From: Asterionellopsis glacialis
Lineage: Eukaryota > Bacillariophyta > Plagiogrammaphyceae > Rhaphoneidales > Asterionellopsidaceae
Length of the DNA: 20,894 nucleotides
Direction: 5' to 3'
NCBI GenBank assembly: GCA_014885115.2
Contig: WKLE02001389.1
Location: forward strand, 1-20,894
In this document: in pieces, positions 1 to 7,787 of the stretch
Numbering within the stretch: position 1 is the stretch's first letter
Layout of the letters: every line of letters starts with the position of its first letter
Program-made: the position numbers and the translations under genes
Notes under the pieces: generated by a model
What the model was told of the DNA's origin: nothing
Databases searched by the model: none
Seen by the model: only the letters and a program-made list of their open reading frames with translations

Positions 1-868
1 TGATTGTCGCAACCCGACATGCCGTGCGCACCGGCATAGGGCAATCTGGGCGTGGTTGACAGAATTCTCTATTTTGTGTCGTATTAGAATCAATGAGGAG
101 AACTCCAGCTAAAATTCCTGGACTTAAATGAGTACCGGACGCTGAAGTAATATCAGAAATAGTGATTGCTTGAAAATATAGCCTAGTAAAGTAATTGATG
201 GAACAAATTTTGTGAAGTTTGAAGTTGGATTGTGCGAGAAATATGTCCATGATGCATTTATCATGTTTCTGTTGTGGTTGATTTTGTGCGTTGGTTAAGA
301 AGGAGATCATGCCATTGAATGTAGATAAGAATGTACAGAGTGAATGGAACCATTTTGGTTCAAGATGGGGAAGCGGTAGCGTAGTGTTCTCTAAAGGAGA
401 ATAGCTAGTTCCCGTCTGAGCCATAATCAACGAGTAATTCATTTCTTAGAGTTGTGAAATAAATGAATCAGATCTCCAGTGTTTTAGGAATAATTCAATT
501 TGACCAATCCCTTGGATGTTGTAAAGGTATCTCCAAGCTAGTCGTCCTAACGCTTTTGGTTGAAAGACTATTGCTTGTTTAGTATTTCTGTTAAAGCCTG
601 CTTTAGCCAGTAGTATTCTTGTTGGTTTCCGCTGGATTGAAATTATATCTTGTTCCTTGAAGTGGCTTAGTGGTAAGCTATATCCAACACTTGGTAAGAA
701 TATGCTGGCTTAAAAATATGTCCAGGTGTCTTGTCTTCAAAAGGGGCTGGATTGTATGACTTCAAGGTGTCTGTTACTATTTTCATGAAGAGCTAATAAT
801 TGAGTTACTTGATTACCGCTGGGTGAATTGAAACAGCCCAGGGTTTCATGGTCTTTATAGGGGAATCG

Positions 869-1063
869 TCATGATATTACTAAATTGCATGATCCTGTAT
901 TGGAAGGAATTGATTTTTTTAATTGGGGGAATTCATTGTGTAGAGTTGGTTTTCCTTTGGGTGTAAATTGGTAATCAGAGATGTGGTAGAGACATTTGGT
1001 AAGTTCTAGATCACCCCCAGATTGCCATAATAGTTTGTTCCATAGGTGGGCATTGTGTTGCAT
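869..1063 (-). pseudogene. RT thumb fragment
   Basis: The peptide carries LWNKLLWQSGGDLELTKC at residues 8-25, followed by LYHI and an aromatic/Lys-Gly-Lys segment. This is motif D and the start of the thumb in the LINE RT family, and follows motif C in the neighbouring frame. From 868 down to 1 the minus strand can still be aligned with the region between RT and RNase H on the right copy, but it has many stops in every frame. Confidence 0.75.
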
Positions 1064-1323
1064 CCAAGAAAACAGTGTTCTAATATCTTCGTTTGTTGCT
1101 GTAGCGTTACAGTATCCTTACCGTCATCAACAAAGCCAATCATACTTATATGGGGCTTGTGTTTATTATTGATGGAATAGTAATTAGCTCCATGCACCTT
1201 TGAATTGTGGTAGATGAACAAGACGCTGCTGATAAATACCCAAACGACCAGAGAATTTCCGCTTCCTTGGCCTGATCCATATATGGGAAATTTGTTGCAG
1301 TGTCTGTAATGGGTTTCGGACAA
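1006..1323 (-). pseudogene. RT palm fragment with motifs B and C (FVDD)
   Basis: Motif B reads YGSGQGSGNSLVVWVFISS at residues 15-33 and motif C reads MIGFVDDGKD at residues 61-70. The two catalytic aspartates are residues 66 and 67 (bases 1123-1128). FVDD in place of the more usual YADD or FADD is typical of the LINE-like RTs I know from diatoms. The frame begins SETHYRHC, the usual segment between motifs A and B in this family. The last 25 or so residues of this frame look out of phase; the true continuation, LWNKLLWQSGGDLELTKC, is in the neighbouring frame at 869-1063. The catalytic residues survive but the gene is broken. Confidence 0.9.
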
Positions 1324-1329
1324 TTCTAG

Positions 1330-1611
1330 TTATGTTTTCATTGTGTATTTAGCTTCTAGCAGGGGTTTTGCCATGACGTAACAGACTTTTTCAGGAGTGC
1401 CAAATGATTGGCTTGTGATGGAAGCTATAGATGGGAGAATTCTGTCATAACATGCAGTTGCATCATTTGCGAACTTTATAGATGAGTATCTTGTTAGTTG
1501 GGAGTATTCTTGGATTTGCTCTTCAATGAATACTGGATCATGTGCTGCTCTACCTGGCCTTCCTCTGAACTGACCAGGATTGATAACTCTATTGTCTTCT
1601 GCCTGGTGCAT
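1330..1611 (-). pseudogene. RT palm fragment with motif A
   Basis: This frame carries the segment GQFRGRPGRAAHDPV at residues 13-27, followed by the palm motif A sequence FANDATACYDRI at residues 47-58. The first aspartate of NDATACYD (residue 50, bases 1462-1464) is the expected metal-binding residue of the RT. It is followed by the helix ITSQSFG. It ends at a stop before motif B, which lies in the next minus-strand frame (1006-1323), so a frameshift separates A from B. This segment is missing from the minus-strand LINE at 12711-19850 and from the plus-strand piece at 2330-5636, making it the only motif A in the window. Confidence 0.85.
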
Positions 1612-1730
1612 GGATTTCCTCTAGCTTGTGCTGAGAAGGAGGTTATAGTTGGCTTTGTACAAGTGAATGACTCAAAGTTGGTGTATACATTTATCTCCCG
1701 GTTTTTGAGTATCATAATGTTAACTATAAT

Positions 1731-1964
1731 TTACCATCTTTTGTATGAATATCCTGTGGTCAAGGAGTAATTGATCATTTTTGTGTGAGTGTCTAACAGA
1801 AAGTAGCGTTTGGTTTCAAGGGCTGCATAGGTTTCTTCGTCGGATTGTGGGATACCCTGAGGTTTAATTAAAGCATGGTAATGACCTAGATGGATTCCAG
1901 ATGGGTATGTAGATGTTGATTCTTTCCAGTGCCTAATTTTTGAAATGAAGGAATGAATAGACAT
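1731..1964 (-). pseudogene. RT fingers fragment (RT0/RT1 region) of LINE
   Basis: This open stretch contains a STYPSGIHLGHYHAL motif at residues 19-33, the characteristic N-terminal finger motif of this LINE RT family, preceded by a helix with KIRHWKE. In the full element it sits just after the endonuclease-RT linker. The equivalent motif on the right copy lies near 15505-15560 and reads STLPSGIHLGHYH. Upstream on the minus strand (about 1965-2150) the linker and the segment resembling LILEGDYN can be read in a different frame, so at least one frameshift separates them. The fragment is part of the broken RT gene and not an independent protein. Confidence 0.8.
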
Positions 1965-2331
1965 TTCTGGGGTGTCTTTTGGTGGTTCTATTCTGTATTG
2001 TAGTTGTTAAATGAATAGATTTGTTATGTCATTGATATTGGCGCCGTTATAGTCACCTTCTAATATTAGGTCAGATATGGTATTTGTTCTTTCAGGGGGT
2101 AGATGTTGAATGGAGTTGATTTGGCTTGGCCGAAGTGATTTTGAATGTGCTGGAGACTATATTCATTAATCGTTGAAGGTTCTATTACTTCTAGCGAATT
2201 GTTGCATTCTTTTGGGTTGGTATTGGGGTTGGCAGGCACTCTGATAGAATTAATCCTGCTGTTGTTGTCCTTTTTCCTGAAGCCTCGTAATTTTTTGAAT
2301 TATTGTTTGCTGGGTGATTTGAAACAGCCAT

Positions 2332-2830
2332 ATTGTGTTTATTTACCAAGAATACAACGATTCTTTGTCAACCGACAAGTTCAACACAATGACAGCCTTT
2401 GCTCAACAAATATCTTTATTAAAACAACAACATGAAATTACTCACCCCTGTCACCGTTTTTGCCGCAATTTACACAAATTACTGCAGAACATCAATTCTC
2501 ATAAAAACTAAGAGATTTTAGTAGCCAACAATTTTAATGAAGAATTTGGAGCCAACCAAAAAGGCATAACAAAACACGCCCAAGAATTTCACTTGCTAGA
2601 CATCATGTATTATCATCTCCAAACCTTGAAATTTAACACATATTCAAGAGGCAGAAAACGTATCAATGACATTGTCTGCACCAAAAGTTTTTTCCAAATC
2701 TATAGTTTGAGCAGGCTATGAACCGTTTCATCATAGGATACGATCCGATCACAGAGGCCTCTTTATCAAGTTTGCAACAACAACTCTCTTCAATGATCCA
2801 ACATCTCCGCTAGCTCCGATCACCTCCAGA
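2332..2830 (+). pseudogene. LINE apurinic-type endonuclease (EEP) C-terminal half, broken
   Basis: In one frame from 2332 the translation begins VFIYQEYNDSLSTDKF and runs to a TGA near 2720 with one internal TAA near 2515. It includes NNFNEEFG, the counterpart of the GDFNE motif with its aspartate lost, and TYSRGRKRIND, the counterpart of the RIDY motif with asparagine where aspartate is expected. After a frameshift near 2715 comes AGYEPFHHRIRSDHRG, which retains the final DHRG catalytic pair. The role in an intact element is nicking target DNA to prime reverse transcription. The mirror copy at 16847 keeps the first aspartate but has NHRG, so the two copies carry different lesions. Confidence 0.8.
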
Positions 2831-2833
2831 GGC

Positions 2834-3372
2834 ATGCACAGCAAAAATCGGAAATCAATCATACTATACGTGGAGGAAATGGATGCTCATCTCTTAGCAA
2901 ACAACATCGGAAATATGCTCACAAAACTTGCTCTACCATCCGAAGATTCAATTCAAACAACAGAAAAAGATAGATTCACTAATCCTGCAGGCTTCATTAA
3001 TTGCCAAGAAGTTTGCCAGTATTCCACATGGCCCACCACAATCTAAACTGATTTACAAGGCACAAGTTAAATACAACAAACTCTGAAAGTTACTATTCTT
3101 ATTAAAAAATCATCAATCAGATCATATAAAGATAGCCCAACAAAAACAACGTACAACTTTTGACACAGCAACCTTGGATAAAAACGAATGCTGTAAGATG
3201 TTATCAAGAAATTAGCAAAAACAGAGTCTGAACGCTACACCCAACAATTAGAAGATGATCTGCTTATGGCTGGTTTGGAAGACGACAAACATAAGTTGAT
3301 TATGTTGAGACATCAGAGGAAACGCAGAGGAAGCAAACAATAATTCAAAAAATTACGAGGCTTCAGGAAAAA
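2834..3372 (+). pseudogene. LINE endonuclease-RT linker, broken
   Basis: The stretch begins MHSKNRKS and continues through helical, lysine- and glutamine-rich sequence to about 3372, where the plus strand reads LRGFRKK. It corresponds to residues about 122-300 of the right-hand 15798-16847 frame (MHSKNRKSNRLHLEKM). The open part ends at a TAA near 3046, and further parts are readable in other frames. Homology with the LINE stops sharply just after the GFRKK codons; the next bases belong to the ACGTCA-rich block and not to the RT. Confidence 0.7.
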
Positions 3373-3375
3373 GCC

Positions 3376-3640
3376 ATCTGTTGATAATGCCGTCACAACA
3401 ACGTCACGACAATCTACGAATGATGACGTCATAACGATGTCATCACAACTTGTCGATGGTGACGTCACAACAACATCATGTGCCACGTCATCATTGTCCG
3501 TCCATCACCAACAATCTGCCACGTCATCAACGTCCGTCTGTCCACTTCACCATCGTCTGTCCAACTGATCCGTCTGTGCATGGATGCGCGTATTAGCACT
3601 ATCATTAAGGATACAACTCACATAGTGAGGTGTAGTGCAC
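3376..3640. repeat. ACGTCA-rich degenerate minisatellite inserted where the RT should be
   Basis: Five ACGTCA hexamers begin at 3401, 3426, 3462, 3485 and 3521. Two of them are full TGACGTCA palindromes (3424-3431 and 3460-3467). Spacings of 36, 23 and 36 bases point to degenerate units of about 36 bases; 3482-3517 and 3518-3553 are the clearest pair, each starting GCCACGTCATCA. From about 3555 to 3640 no repeat is obvious. The block has no counterpart in the other LINE copies and lies exactly between the linker and the RNase H region. TGACGTCA is the consensus of CREB/ATF-type bZIP sites, but a regulatory role is not shown here. Confidence 0.65.
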
Positions 3641-4328
3641 AGATGACACATCATGGCGACCTTGGAGGAAAGCATGCAAATTATTCTCCTCAAAAAAAGG
3701 ACAACTTCATCAACCACTGATTGTGTGGTTATTTAAACCTAGCGCCCTATGCCAACGCTGGACAGCTTACTTCAATCCAAAAGATCAGTCTTTATACATC
3801 CAAAACCATACCGAATATACTAAATGTAGAAAAGGCGCTGATGGGCTATATCATCAGACCTCAGTCACCACAGACACAGTACCAGATACGAGCATTCCAG
3901 TCAATCCTATACATCAATTACATGGATGGCATATCTCCAACATATTTCCTAGACAATATTTTGTAATTCCTAGTCACAATTCCTTCACAGATTTCATTGA
4001 GACACAGCCAGAATGGTCAAAACAGCTCCTAAGATACCTAGGACTCATGGTCCCCATAATGGACATTGCCCAATTCATTACTTTCCACTCCGTAATCATA
4101 ACAAGTGATGGCTCAGTATCTAAATTGGGCAATGGGACGTTCTGCTGGGTTGCGGCAACAAGCCAAGGCACACATATTATCTCTTGCTCAGGATGGGCAT
4201 ATGGATGTTCTGTGGGTAATTCAATGCAAGCTGAAGCATATGGATGTTTATCTTGGGTCACTTTCCTCCATTCACTGAGACTATGTCCATTCTCACCTCC
4301 CACTCAATCTGGTGGTCTCCAGATATGA
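3640..4328 (+). pseudogene. LINE pre-RNase H and RNase H fragment, internally deleted
   Basis: The frame from 3723 begins MWLFKPSALCQRW and is collinear with 14179-14739 on the minus strand. RNase H signatures are SDGS, with its aspartate at residue 129 (4107-4109), followed by GNGTFCWVA, and then the glutamate of QAEAYGC at residue 171 (4233-4235). The later catalytic segments TDSK and HGHQDD, seen on the right copy, are missing: after FLHSLRLC the frame jumps to the sequence just before the Cys/His knuckle, a deletion of roughly 570 bases. Unlike the right copy, this one keeps the first catalytic aspartate. The region upstream of 3723 back to about 3640 is homologous but out of frame. Confidence 0.8.
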
Positions 4329-4548
4329 CACAACCACAGATCCAGCGTGCAAAACAGTAGATGAAGATACAATACATCACTTTCAGTGCAAACATCCTGA
4401 GTTATTACATAAGTGGAAGCTCCTTTTGCAAGAGCTCCCAGCACAGTGCGACAAGATGAAATCAGACCCACTGATTCGTGATACCCTCTTATTTGGCATA
4501 GAACGCTTGTTCGGATCCTCCAACTCATCCTATAACTTACTTATATGA
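4312..4548 (+). pseudogene. LINE Cys/His knuckle segment
   Basis: The peptide reads SRYDTTTDPACK, then EDTIHHFQCKHP, then a helical stretch ending in LFGSSNSS. The Cys...His...Cys arrangement (ACK, IHHFQC) is the remnant of the zinc-knuckle-like motif that follows RNase H in this LINE family. The right copy shows the same segment at about 13560-13480 as PVCKREEETMLHHFQC. Both copies appear to have lost a first cysteine of a CxxC pair, so either both are mutated or the family uses a shortened motif. Confidence 0.6.
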
Positions 4549-4559
4549 TACTCAATTGG

Positions 4560-5444
4560 AAATAGGATGGATACAAATAATGTATGGTTGTTTTGCTCTC
4601 AAATGGTCATACCTGCAAGACTAGCATTACGCCACCAAACCAACATGACATCAAACTGGCCAGACATGGACAATAACTATGTGTTGCATCATCTTCACCT
4701 GGTATCCCAGCTATTGGTACATCAGAAACTCCATAAAACATGGCATCAATAATTCTGCACTACACGCTTTCACCAAAGGACGAACAGGCAATGAGATAAA
4801 AAGTATCATATTCACTTGGTATCCTAGCTATGGGCACACTAGAAATTCCATCTAACATGGCATTGATAATTCTGCACAAAAAGCTATAACCAGAGAAAGA
4901 ACTCTCAATGAGATGAAAGCACTTTACAAATTCAAAGATGAAGTACTATCAAAAGACAAAGATATATTTTACCATGGACGTGACAACGACAAAATTACAA
5001 AATTGGATCTCAACATGGCGACCAGCTATTCTGACTAGTGTAGAACACACAAATAGGATGGATACAAATAATGTATGGTCGTTTTGCTCTCAAATGGTCA
5101 TATCTGCAAGACCATCATTAGGCCACAATACCAAAACAACATCAAACAGGCCAGACATGGACAATAACTATGTGTTGCATCATATTCACTTGGTATCCTA
5201 GCTATTGGCACACTAGAAATTCCATCAAACATGGCATTGATAATTCTGCACTACACGCTATAACCAGAGAAAGAACTCTCAACAATATGAAAGCACTTTA
5301 CAAATTCAAAGATGAAGTTCTATCAAGAGACAAAGATATATTTTATGACACTGTTGAACAACACACCATGGACGTGGCAACAACAAAATTACAAAATTGG
5401 ATCTCAACATGGCGACCCGCTATTCTGACTAGTGCAAAACACGC
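4560..5444. repeat. Nested tandem duplication of LINE tail (491-base offset, with a 117-base inner duplication)
   Basis: AAATAGGATGGATACAAATA occurs at 4560 and again at 5051. Unit 1 is 491 bases and unit 2 about 394. The difference is explained by an extra inner copy in unit 1, where the segment starting CATCTTCACCTGGTATCC at 4690 is repeated starting CATATTCACTTGGTATCC at 4807, and by about 20 bases missing from unit 1 near 4970. The right LINE has only a single copy of this tail, so the duplications arose in this copy or in its lineage. Confidence 0.85.
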
Positions 5445-5507
5445 AAAATCTTGGTCAATTAAAGGTGTGACGACTTTTAATCACTTCTTTCAATTTCAAC
5501 CAGACTG
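4560..5507 (+). pseudogene. LINE C-terminal helical tail, tandemly duplicated
   Basis: The tail ends in a frame containing DEVLSRDKDIF, then QNWISTWRPAIL, and finishes FFQFQPD with a TGA near 5506. This is the same ending as 12837-13082 on the minus strand (QNWISTWRPTIL ... FQFQPA). It is present nearly twice here: unit 1 at 4560-5050 and unit 2 at 5051-5444. The second unit carries the natural C-terminus. Stops and frameshifts interrupt unit 1. In intact elements this region is an uncharacterised C-terminal domain. Confidence 0.75.
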
Positions 5508-5636
5508 AGCACTATAAATTTTTTACACTAAGTAAAACCCCAACCCTGATGGTCCAGGTTGTTGCTGCAAGTAGACTAGATTTCTATGGTTATCAGTAGC
5601 TGCAGCAATTAACAAATAAATTGAAAAGTTATGTAT
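5508..5636 (+). other. LINE 3' untranslated tail (left copy)
   Basis: Bases 5529-5635 match the reverse complement of 12710-12821 with about seven differences over the 100 bases compared by eye, centred on the shared CCCCAACCCTGATGGTCCAGG. In both places the match begins just after the LINE stop codon and ends near AATTGAAAAGTTA, beyond which the sequences diverge. The simplest reading is that this is the conserved 3' end of the LINE, which its RT would recognise. Confidence 0.75.
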
Positions 5637-6150
5637 CTGGACGCCCACTCATATTTCAATAGTCTGTCTGTCAGACAAAAAAGTCTGCCAGCTTGAAAAA
5701 AATTATGTCAGTCCATGACATAAGTATTGTCACTATCACTCAGGTTAGAGTTTACAACTGTAATAATTTTTTTTAAATGGATACTAAAACTATGTGTAAG
5801 CTTACAAATCAGCACTTGTCTTTATGACACATTGTATTGTTCTCTATTGCCATTTTTTTCTCCTATTGATGAATTATTTTGTTTCTTATCTTGCTTACTT
5901 TAGTTTGTAACTAAGACTCTTTTTTTGCATTAATATAAAATTTTTGTTTTCAAAGAATGTCATATTTCAGGTGATGGTTAAACATTTTTTATTAAAGTGG
6001 GATATGTTTAGCTTTTTTCGTCACAATTTTTTTGTTGGATTACACAAGAGGTTTAAATTTCACAAAAACTACTAAATATTAATTTGATTGACTGCAATGA
6101 AATTGCAATGTAATTTGAGCTTCAAATTTCTTTTACACTCTTATAACATA
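5637..6150. other. AT-rich stretch without a recognisable gene
   Basis: All frames are short and the sequence is rich in A and T runs. The only structure I can point to is a short inverted repeat at 5703-5723, TTATGTCA and TGACATAA around a five-base spacer. The stretch lies between the left LINE 3' end and the 3' end of the minus-strand gene, so it may hold that gene's 3' flank. Confidence 0.5.
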
Positions 6151-7560
6151 TTAGAATTTTTCTTTCTTATGTATATTGGCAGACACGGGTCTAGATCGAG
6201 ACCTAGTTGCAATTGTAGCCTCCTGTTTACCCAAATACTCTTGAGATTGGGCATTATTATTTTTAAATGTCTTCATTGTGTCATGCATAGAGTTATGAAC
6301 TATTTCATTTTTGATATGGACACTGTTGGGTTGTGCAAATACATGCTGACTTTCTTGATGATCCATTTCATCTTCTGTTTCTTCATCTTAGTTTGTTGAG
6401 TCCTTGTAAGTTTCAGAATATGAATTATGATAGGAATTCTCAACATGGTTGTACTTAGGCTTCAAAGTTTGCTTGTAATGTTCTTCTTCTTCTGTCTCCC
6501 TTTGTTTCTTCAAAAATGATGTTTCAGAACATAAAAAACCATTATAGACAACAACTTTCCTGCATTTTGCAGCATCAGAACTTCATTCAGTCTTGGTGCG
6601 CTTTTTTTGCAACATAGAAAGACATTTATCAGTCAAATACTGTATGTAAGAGCTGACAAATGTTTGCTTACTTTTGGGGTCTTCAATGACTTCATAAATA
6701 ATCTTGTTGTATTTTCTGAGACCTTCTCAGTCCATCCATCAAAGGATACATTGCCTTCTTTGATGTCTTTTGTATATCTTGCTTTGACCTTCTTCTTGTC
6801 CTTGAAATCTTGAATGTTGTGATCAAAAATATACTTCCATTGTAACCAGCTGTTTTCCAGGACTAACAAAGCAAATGCTTCATCTGAGACTGATACTGCT
6901 GTGTTAATAGGTTTATTTAAATGTATGAGCCTTTTCCATTCCTGTTTACTGATAACACAGCACAAAATGCAATTATAAAAAAATAATTTGCATTGTTAGG
7001 GTTTTCACGAAGTGTTCTAATATCACTCAATGTATTATCCTGATATTCATCTGTTCACAACAACAAAAAAGTAAGATAATAGTAAAAATAGTGTTAGTAA
7101 CTATAAACATAAAAACAAGTAAATAATAATGCAAAAATTTATAACATACTAATCAAACATGAGTCCAAAGCTTCTGGTGGTTTCAATCCATTCTGTGCAA
7201 TGTTGGCAAATGATTCAAACTTTTTGTTGTCTTGAAGAGTCTTCTCATTATTTTCACTATCCCTGTCATCATCATCAAGAAACTCATATTATTTTTTCAC
7301 TTGTAAAAAATTTCTGGACCAAACTGCATCAACTTTCTTATCTACCTCAAGAGCTAAGTCTTCAAAGATCCAGAAAAATTAATATCACATCCAAGCTGTC
7401 TTATTAATCTTGTCTTCTGACCCAGAGTCCGATTTTTGGCCCTCTATGCATCCTCTCATGCTAGAGGCTAACCAATTTTTGTTCCAACTTGATATCACTG
7501 TTTTGCAGGGGGGACGCGCTGGTAACAATTGACTTAAATTCAGGCTGGGTGACTGGAAGT
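6151..7560 (-). pseudogene. C-terminal part of a broken, intron-containing gene of unknown function (repeated-gene type)
   Basis: Read on the minus strand, successive frames give LEVDKKVDAVWSRNF, a run of acidic residues EFLDDDDRDSE, a probable 99-base intron (7149-7051), DEYQDNTLSDIRTLRENP, then a frameshift in a T-run, CCVISKQEWKRLIHL with VSDEAFALLVLENSW and LQWKYIF (6965-6633), a YTKD...DGWTEK segment, and finally a basic, Gln/Asn-rich tail ending SANIHKKEKF at a stop at 6151. The SDEAFALLVLENSW segment followed later by GW resembles proteins of unknown function that I recall as repeated genes in some marine protist and invertebrate genomes; this is from memory, not a search. Stops near 7380, 6630 and 6390 and several frameshifts show it is decayed. 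The N-terminal part appears to be at 9216-9741, separated by inserted DNA. Confidence 0.5.
7051..7149 (-). other. Probable spliceosomal intron, 99 bases
   Basis: On the minus strand a GTATGT donor (starting at 7149) and a TTGTGAACAG acceptor (ending at 7051) bracket a T-rich stretch full of stops. Joining the flanks links EALDSCLI to DEYQDNTLSDI without a stop. GTATGT donors and short T-rich introns fit a protist nuclear gene. This supports a eukaryotic origin and suggests that the minus-strand gene was once a spliced cellular-type gene. Confidence 0.6.
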
Positions 7561-7787
7561 AGTTTGTTTCTTAGACCCGCTACTTGTTAAAACTTTTAAT
7601 TTCCATAGTTTTCCATTCATAAACAGGTTGAGACACTTCAATTTAATTTTTTCAAGTGTTTCTTTGTGGCTAACAAACATCCTATTGTACTGAATACAAG
7701 AGGACAACAAGTTCAGTTGTAGAATAGGCCAGCAGGTGGCTTGGTTTTTTGTTATTGATAGACTGGGCTTTTTCCTAGATCCATAAA
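7561..7787. other. Stretch between the minus-strand gene and the first plus-strand GNAT-like copy
   Basis: No confident gene. The minus strand is open for about 56 codons near 7560-7725 (YNRMFVSHKETLEKIKLKC), which could be a further piece of the minus-strand gene. Base composition changes around a G-run near 7509-7521, which may mark a junction between unrelated pieces. Confidence 0.35.

Larger units (their letters stand above)
1..2308 (-). mobile_element. LINE-like retrotransposon fragment carrying the RT domain, truncated at both ends
   Basis: Reading the minus strand from 2308 down to 1 gives, in order, the linker after the endonuclease, RT motifs and thumb, and the region between RT and RNase H. 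It aligns by eye with 14740-15955 of the minus-strand LINE on the right; for example 121-330 matches about 14830-15040, and 2145-2300 matches 15806-15950. It also contains about 1.1 kb (roughly 690-1795) that the right copy has lost. The reading frame is cut by several frameshifts and stops, so it is a dead copy. The left end runs off the window. The right end is a strand switch at about 2309-2330. The family is clear from the RT motifs; the clade name is not assigned. Confidence 0.85.
2330..5636 (+). mobile_element. LINE-like retrotransposon piece lacking RT (endonuclease, linker, RNase H, tail)
   Basis: The plus strand holds the 3' half of the endonuclease (about 2332-2800), the linker (2834-3372), a 265-base block unrelated to the LINE (about 3376-3640), an RNase H region (about 3640-4270), a Cys/His knuckle segment (4312-4548), a duplicated tail (4560-5507) and a 3' untranslated tail (5508-5636). 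It aligns by eye with the reverse complement of 16970-15930, 14755-14140 and 13590-12711. Two deletions relative to the right copy are visible: the whole RT at 3373/3640, and the middle of RNase H at about 4285. The copy is 5' truncated at a strand switch. It is dead, with frameshifts and stops throughout. Confidence 0.85.

Noticed and set aside
1498..1770. Plus-strand 90-codon frame with hydrophobic stretches
   Set aside because: It is the antisense shadow of the RT frames on the minus strand, which carry the recognisable motifs.
2145..2435. Plus-strand 96-codon frame with a leucine-rich membrane-like segment
   Set aside because: It is the antisense of the LINE linker, and runs through the strand-switch junction.
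3401..3553. CRISPR-like array from the regularly spaced ACGTCA motifs
   Set aside because: The repeated unit is only about six to ten bases, spacing is irregular (25, 36, 23, 36), and the context is eukaryotic transposon DNA.
1..5636. Classic LINE twin-priming (5' inversion) for the left element
   Set aside because: Twin priming gives an inverted 5' part that precedes the 3' part in element order. Here the inverted part (RT) lies downstream, in element order, of the endonuclease that begins the forward part, so a single twin-priming event does not explain it.
6088..6399. Plus-strand hydrophobic frame that could be a small membrane protein
   Set aside because: The minus strand has the coding-like basic tail of the broken gene over the same bases; the plus frame is probably a shadow.
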